Assembly: GCA_001724855.1 (NCBI GenBank)
Contig: MEED01000013.1
Location: forward strand, 1-64,000
Source of the DNA: Lautropia sp. SCN 69-89
Lineage (GTDB): Bacteria; Pseudomonadota; Gammaproteobacteria; Burkholderiales; Burkholderiaceae_E
Length of the DNA stretch: 64,000 bases
Reading direction: 5' to 3'
Part shown: one piece after another, positions 61,841-64,000 of the stretch
How the letters are laid out: every line of letters starts with the position of its first letter
How positions within the stretch are numbered: position 1 is the stretch's first letter
Position numbers and translations under genes: made by a program
The notes under the pieces: generated by a model
Databases searched by the model: none
Seen by the model: the letters and a program-made list of their open reading frames with translations, nothing else
What the model was told of the DNA's origin: nothing

Positions 61841-62158
61841 TCAGGCGCCGCGGCGCAGGTAGATGCGCCAGTGCCCGGTCTCGCGAACGGTCGCCAGGTG
61901 CTCGCAGTCGAGCTTCATCGCGAGCGCCGGAAACCCTTCGGCGGCCGCCGCGTTGTCAGTGAGCACCTCGATGACCTCCCCCACGCCCATCTCGTCGACG
62001 ACCTTGACGGTCAGCAGTTGCGGCCGCGGGCACATCTCGCCCAGGCAGTCGATCGACCGCGCCACGGCCACAGCGCCCAGGCCCGGCAGTTCGACCGTCC
62101 GCAACACGGAAACCGGGGGACTGCGCCGCTTCCACAGGAGGCGGTCAAACCAGCCCAT
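61841..62158 (-). CDS. TusA-like sulfur carrier, second copy
   Basis: 105-residue TusA-family protein with IDCLGEMCPRPQLLTVKVV (CPxP site) at about residues 36-54 and the usual C-terminal HWRIYLRRG. It has a 25-residue charged N-terminal extension (MGWFDRLLWKRRSPP). First gene after the sigma-54 promoter at 62200-62215. The two TusA copies differ greatly and may serve different steps. Confidence 0.9.
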   Translation of the reverse strand: MGWFDRLLWKRRSPPVSVLRTVELPGLGAVAVARSIDCLGEMCPRPQLLTVKVVDEMGVGEVIEVLTDNAAAAEGFPALAMKLDCEHLATVRETGHWRIYLRRGA

Positions 62159-62199
62159 GGCTCATCCCTTCGCTTTCCGCAATTCGACGACGACCAACA

Positions 62200-62215
62200 A
62201 GCAGGCAACGTGCCA
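62200..62215 (-). promoter_or_regulatory. Sigma-54 (-24/-12) promoter for the sulfur/rhodanese/cytochrome unit
   Basis: On the minus strand TGGCACGTTGCCTGCT: perfect GGCACG at -24, then CTGC where TTGC is consensus, at the exact spacing. The -12 GC lies 42 bases upstream of the 62158 start, so the leader is about 30 bases. The nine bases GCTGGCACG match the promoter at 56378 exactly. Confidence 0.8.
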
Positions 62216-62243
62216 GCACGGAAACCCCTATGAGAAACAATCG

Positions 62244-62274
62244 CTTGCCGAAGAATGCCCGGTCGGGCGGCAAG
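62244..62274. repeat. Inverted repeat upstream of the sigma-54 promoter, candidate activator site
   Basis: Perfect seven-base arms CTTGCCG and CGGCAAG separated by 17 bases, with a nested five-base dyad (GCCCG, GT, CGGGC) inside. Located 29-59 bases upstream of the -24 element of the sigma-54 promoter at 62200. It may be the binding site of the NtrC-family regulator. A transcription terminator for the upstream gene is less likely because no T-run follows. Confidence 0.5.
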
Positions 62275-62343
62275 TGAAAAATGCAATCCGCCGCCGACGG
62301 CGGTGAATTACGCAACGACTGGAAGGGGGCTTGGCGGGCGGCG

Positions 62344-62556
62344 TCAGCCGAAGCCCGCCTCGCGCTGGTGACGCACCGTCAGCACTTCGATGCGGCCGGA
62401 GCCGGGGCGATGATGGTAGAGGGCGACGTAGCCGCTTCTGCCATGGCCGATGGCCAGTTCGCGCAGCGCCGCATCGACTGGCCGGCCGATTTGTGGGTGG
62501 CGTTCGAGCACGGCCGGCGCGTCGAGGATCGCCTCCAGCGCCTCGTTCAGCCGAAC
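62344..62556 (-). pseudogene. ParE/RelE-type toxin remnant, N-terminus missing
   Basis: About 70 residues match the C-terminal part of ParE-like toxins: RLNEALEAILDAPAVLERHPQIGRPVD, then GRSGYVALYHH and VLTVRHQREAGFG. About 25 N-terminal residues are absent; the upstream frame is only a shadow of nnrU, whose 3' end overlaps this segment by 10 bases. No antitoxin gene lies next to it. Probably a decayed toxin-antitoxin unit truncated by fusion with the nnrU region. Confidence 0.6.
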
Positions 62557-63125
62557 GGCCGCACGCCGATCAGCGGGCCGTGCAGGTACAGCGCGAACAC
62601 GAACCAGGCGAGCACGCCGACCACCACCGAAGTGAGGTCGTTGCCGAGGGCGCCGGCGCCGCGCGTCGTTCCGGCAGCGCGGTCGCGCCGCCGCAGCGCC
62701 GCGTAGGCAACGACCGACCAGGCGAGGAACGCGCCGAACAGCACCACGTCGGCGAGCCGGCCGTTCGACAGCAGATGCGCGAACGCCCACAGCTTCACGC
62801 CCGCGACCATCGGGTGCCCCACCAGCGCGCGGATGCGGCTGCGCGGCACGTAGGCGGCCACGATCAGCACGAACGACAGCAACGTGAACAGCGACGCCGC
62901 ATGACGGCCCCAGGCCGGCGCCTGCCAGAGATCGACCGGCGCCGCACGGGCGAGCCCGAACCCCCAGACGATCAGCACGAGGCCGACGAGCGACACCAGC
63001 GAGTACAGCCCTTTCCAGGCGCCGGCACCCATCGCGGCCATGCGCGCGTCGCGCCAGCCGCCGGCGACGATGCGCACCGAGTGCGTGCCGAGGAACAGGA
63101 TCAAGCCGAGGATCAGCATCGCCAT
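62547..63125 (-). CDS. NnrU-family membrane protein
   Basis: 192-residue integral membrane protein with about five hydrophobic segments. It has the NnrU start LILGLILFLGTHSVRIV and a central GHPMVAGVKLWAFAHLLSNGRLADVVLFGAFLAW. NnrU relatives are linked with nitrate/nitrite denitrification in proteobacteria, but function is unclear. Stop overlaps the toxin remnant; the URO-D gene ends 17 bases upstream. Confidence 0.9.
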   Translation of the reverse strand: MAMLILGLILFLGTHSVRIVAGGWRDARMAAMGAGAWKGLYSLVSLVGLVLIVWGFGLARAAPVDLWQAPAWGRHAASLFTLLSFVLIVAAYVPRSRIRALVGHPMVAGVKLWAFAHLLSNGRLADVVLFGAFLAWSVVAYAALRRRDRAAGTTRGAGALGNDLTSVVVGVLAWFVFALYLHGPLIGVRPFG

Positions 63126-63141
63126 CGCCCGATTCTCCGCG

Positions 63142-64000
63142 TCAGAGTGCGCGCGTGTACTCGCGCAGGAACGAGAGCGTCCGCTTCGGGGTGAACGAAG
63201 GGATCGTACATCCCGGCGACAGGATCAGGCGATCCCTGCCGGCCTGCGCGATCGCGTCGTCGATCTCGGCAGCCACCAGGGGCAGCGAGCGCTCCTGTAC
63301 CCGGGTTTCGTCGATGCCGCCCATCAGGCAACGACCGGTGAATGCGCGCAACTCGCGCAACGACGGATTGCCCGACAGGCGGTCCGAGACGCTGAGCACC
63401 TCATACGGATAGCCGTCGATGCGCGCGAGGTCGAGCCCGGTGCCGTGCACGTGCAGTACCCGCACCATGCCTTCGGCCGCACGCAGGATCTCGAGATCGT
63501 AGGGCCGCTGAAACCGCGCGTGCACGTCGTCGCTCGCGCCGCGCGGGAAACCTTCGCGGATCGCGCCATTGATCGAGAAGAAGAAGCCGTCGGCGCCGCG
63601 CGCCTTCGCTGCGCGCACGTAGCTGCACAGGGTTTCGGTGATCGCCGCCAGCGCCCGATGTGCCTCGCGCTCGTGGCGCACCAGGTTGGCCGCCTGGTCG
63701 AAGCCGACGTTGCGCATGACCTGCTGAAAGGGGTCGAAGCCGGTTTCCAGCAGCGGCGTCTCCGGGCCGAGTTCGGCACGCAGCCTCTCCAGGCAGCGCA
63801 GCTGCTCGGCAAAGCACGGTTCGTCCAGTCCGAGCGGCCGCCAGGCCAGCAGGCTCGCGGGTTCGTCGAGCGTGCGCACGCCGGCCGGCACGGGGTACCG
63901 ATAGTCGTTCATCACCTTGACGACGTCCCAGTCGTACGCGCGAACGAAGTCGAGGTGCAGCCGGGCGACGCGCTCGCCGTCGAGGTGATCGGACAGGAAA
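63142..64000 (-). CDS. Uroporphyrinogen-decarboxylase-family protein, truncated at window edge
   Basis: The frame stays open to the window's right edge, reading ...LHLDFVRAYDWDVVKVMNDYRYP before the first internal ATG, so the real start is outside the window. At least 286 residues are visible, with MNDYRYP, GADGFFFSINGA and LILSPGCTIPSFTP. It is more like cobamide-dependent methyltransferase/MtaA-type relatives of URO-D than haem HemE, because the HemE signature near the start is not seen. This is moderate; a full sequence would decide. Confidence 0.75.
   Translation of the reverse strand, partial: FLSDHLDGERVARLHLDFVRAYDWDVVKVMNDYRYPVPAGVRTLDEPASLLAWRPLGLDEPCFAEQLRCLERLRAELGPETPLLETGFDPFQQVMRNVGFDQAANLVRHEREAHRALAAITETLCSYVRAAKARGADGFFFSINGAIREGFPRGASDDVHARFQRPYDLEILRAAEGMVRVLHVHGTGLDLARIDGYPYEVLSVSDRLSGNPSLRELRAFTGRCLMGGIDETRVQERSLPLVAAEIDDAIAQAGRDRLILSPGCTIPSFTPKRTLSFLREYTRAL

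Noticed and set aside
57738-62158. Dissimilatory sulfite reductase (dsr) operon
   Set aside because: DsrE-like and TusA-like genes are present but no dsrAB, dsrC, dsrMKJOP or Hdr genes.
62244-62274. Terminator for the NnrU/toxin side
   Set aside because: The stem has no following run of T on the minus strand; the position ahead of the sigma-54 promoter fits a regulatory site better.

Overview
The window is GC-rich, tightly packed bacterial DNA with no rRNA, tRNA, insertion sequence or CRISPR array that I can see. The gene families (Tct/Bug tripartite carboxylate transporters with an extra solitary Bug protein, many LysR regulators, NitT/TauT-type and branched-chain-type ABC importers, BenE, NnrU, an OxyR-type regulator) and the codon style point to a betaproteobacterium, probably Burkholderiales. 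This is inference; no taxonomic marker gene lies in the window. Coding density is very high: the longest stretch without a gene is the divergent spacer 41928-42207 (280 bases).

Region 1 (1-26 kb) is catabolic. A plus-strand operon (19-5350) carries tctB-tctA-tctC, a short-chain dehydrogenase and an aldehyde dehydrogenase. A run of 15 minus-strand genes (21724 down to 5379) encodes a two-subunit thiamine-diphosphate decarboxylase, an aldehyde dehydrogenase, a three-subunit molybdenum hydroxylase whose large subunit is fused to a CoxG-like domain, two acyl-CoA ligases, an enoyl-CoA hydratase, a complete Liv-type ABC importer and a UbiX flavin prenyltransferase. Upstream of it, UbiD decarboxylase and a NitT/TauT-type ABC importer form another minus-strand operon (26056-21868), divergent from a LysR gene. 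UbiD, UbiX, CoA ligase, Mo-hydroxylase and hydratase together resemble the logic of furoate/furandicarboxylate and aromatic-acid degradation.

Region 2 (27-48 kb) is a second minus-strand catabolic supercluster of 15 genes (41927 down to 27218), divergent from another LysR gene. It holds an ABC importer, an enoyl-CoA hydratase, two thiolase-like/DUF35 pairs, a CoA ligase, an aldehyde dehydrogenase, a pair of acyl-CoA dehydrogenases, a Bug protein, a thioesterase and an MFS transporter. A further minus-strand set adds an aldehyde dehydrogenase, a second acyl-CoA dehydrogenase pair and a BenE-type transporter. Both thiolase-like proteins lack the usual nucleophilic cysteine, so they may be retro-aldolases working with their DUF35 partners.

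Region 3 (48.4-51.4 kb) is an oxidative-stress unit: an OxyR-like regulator divergent from rubrerythrin, rubredoxin and rubredoxin reductase, together a peroxide-reducing chain.

Region 4 (51.4-62.3 kb) is the most unusual part. It is one minus-strand module with a sigma-54-type two-component system, an OprP-like outer-membrane porin, a tri-haem and a penta-haem cytochrome c, a double-rhodanese lipoprotein, two TusA-like and two DsrE-like sulfur carriers, and a YeeE/YedE-type transporter. Two near-consensus -24/-12 promoters (56378-56393 and 62200-62215) sit ahead of its two gene runs and share an identical 9-base core, which suggests that the local NtrC-family regulator switches on the whole module. 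The design resembles the ExtHI-type porin-cytochrome conduit with rhodanese partner used for selenite/tellurite or sulfur-species respiration in Geobacter.

Region 5 (62.3-64 kb) holds a truncated ParE-like toxin remnant overlapping the end of nnrU, and a URO-D-family gene that runs off the right edge.
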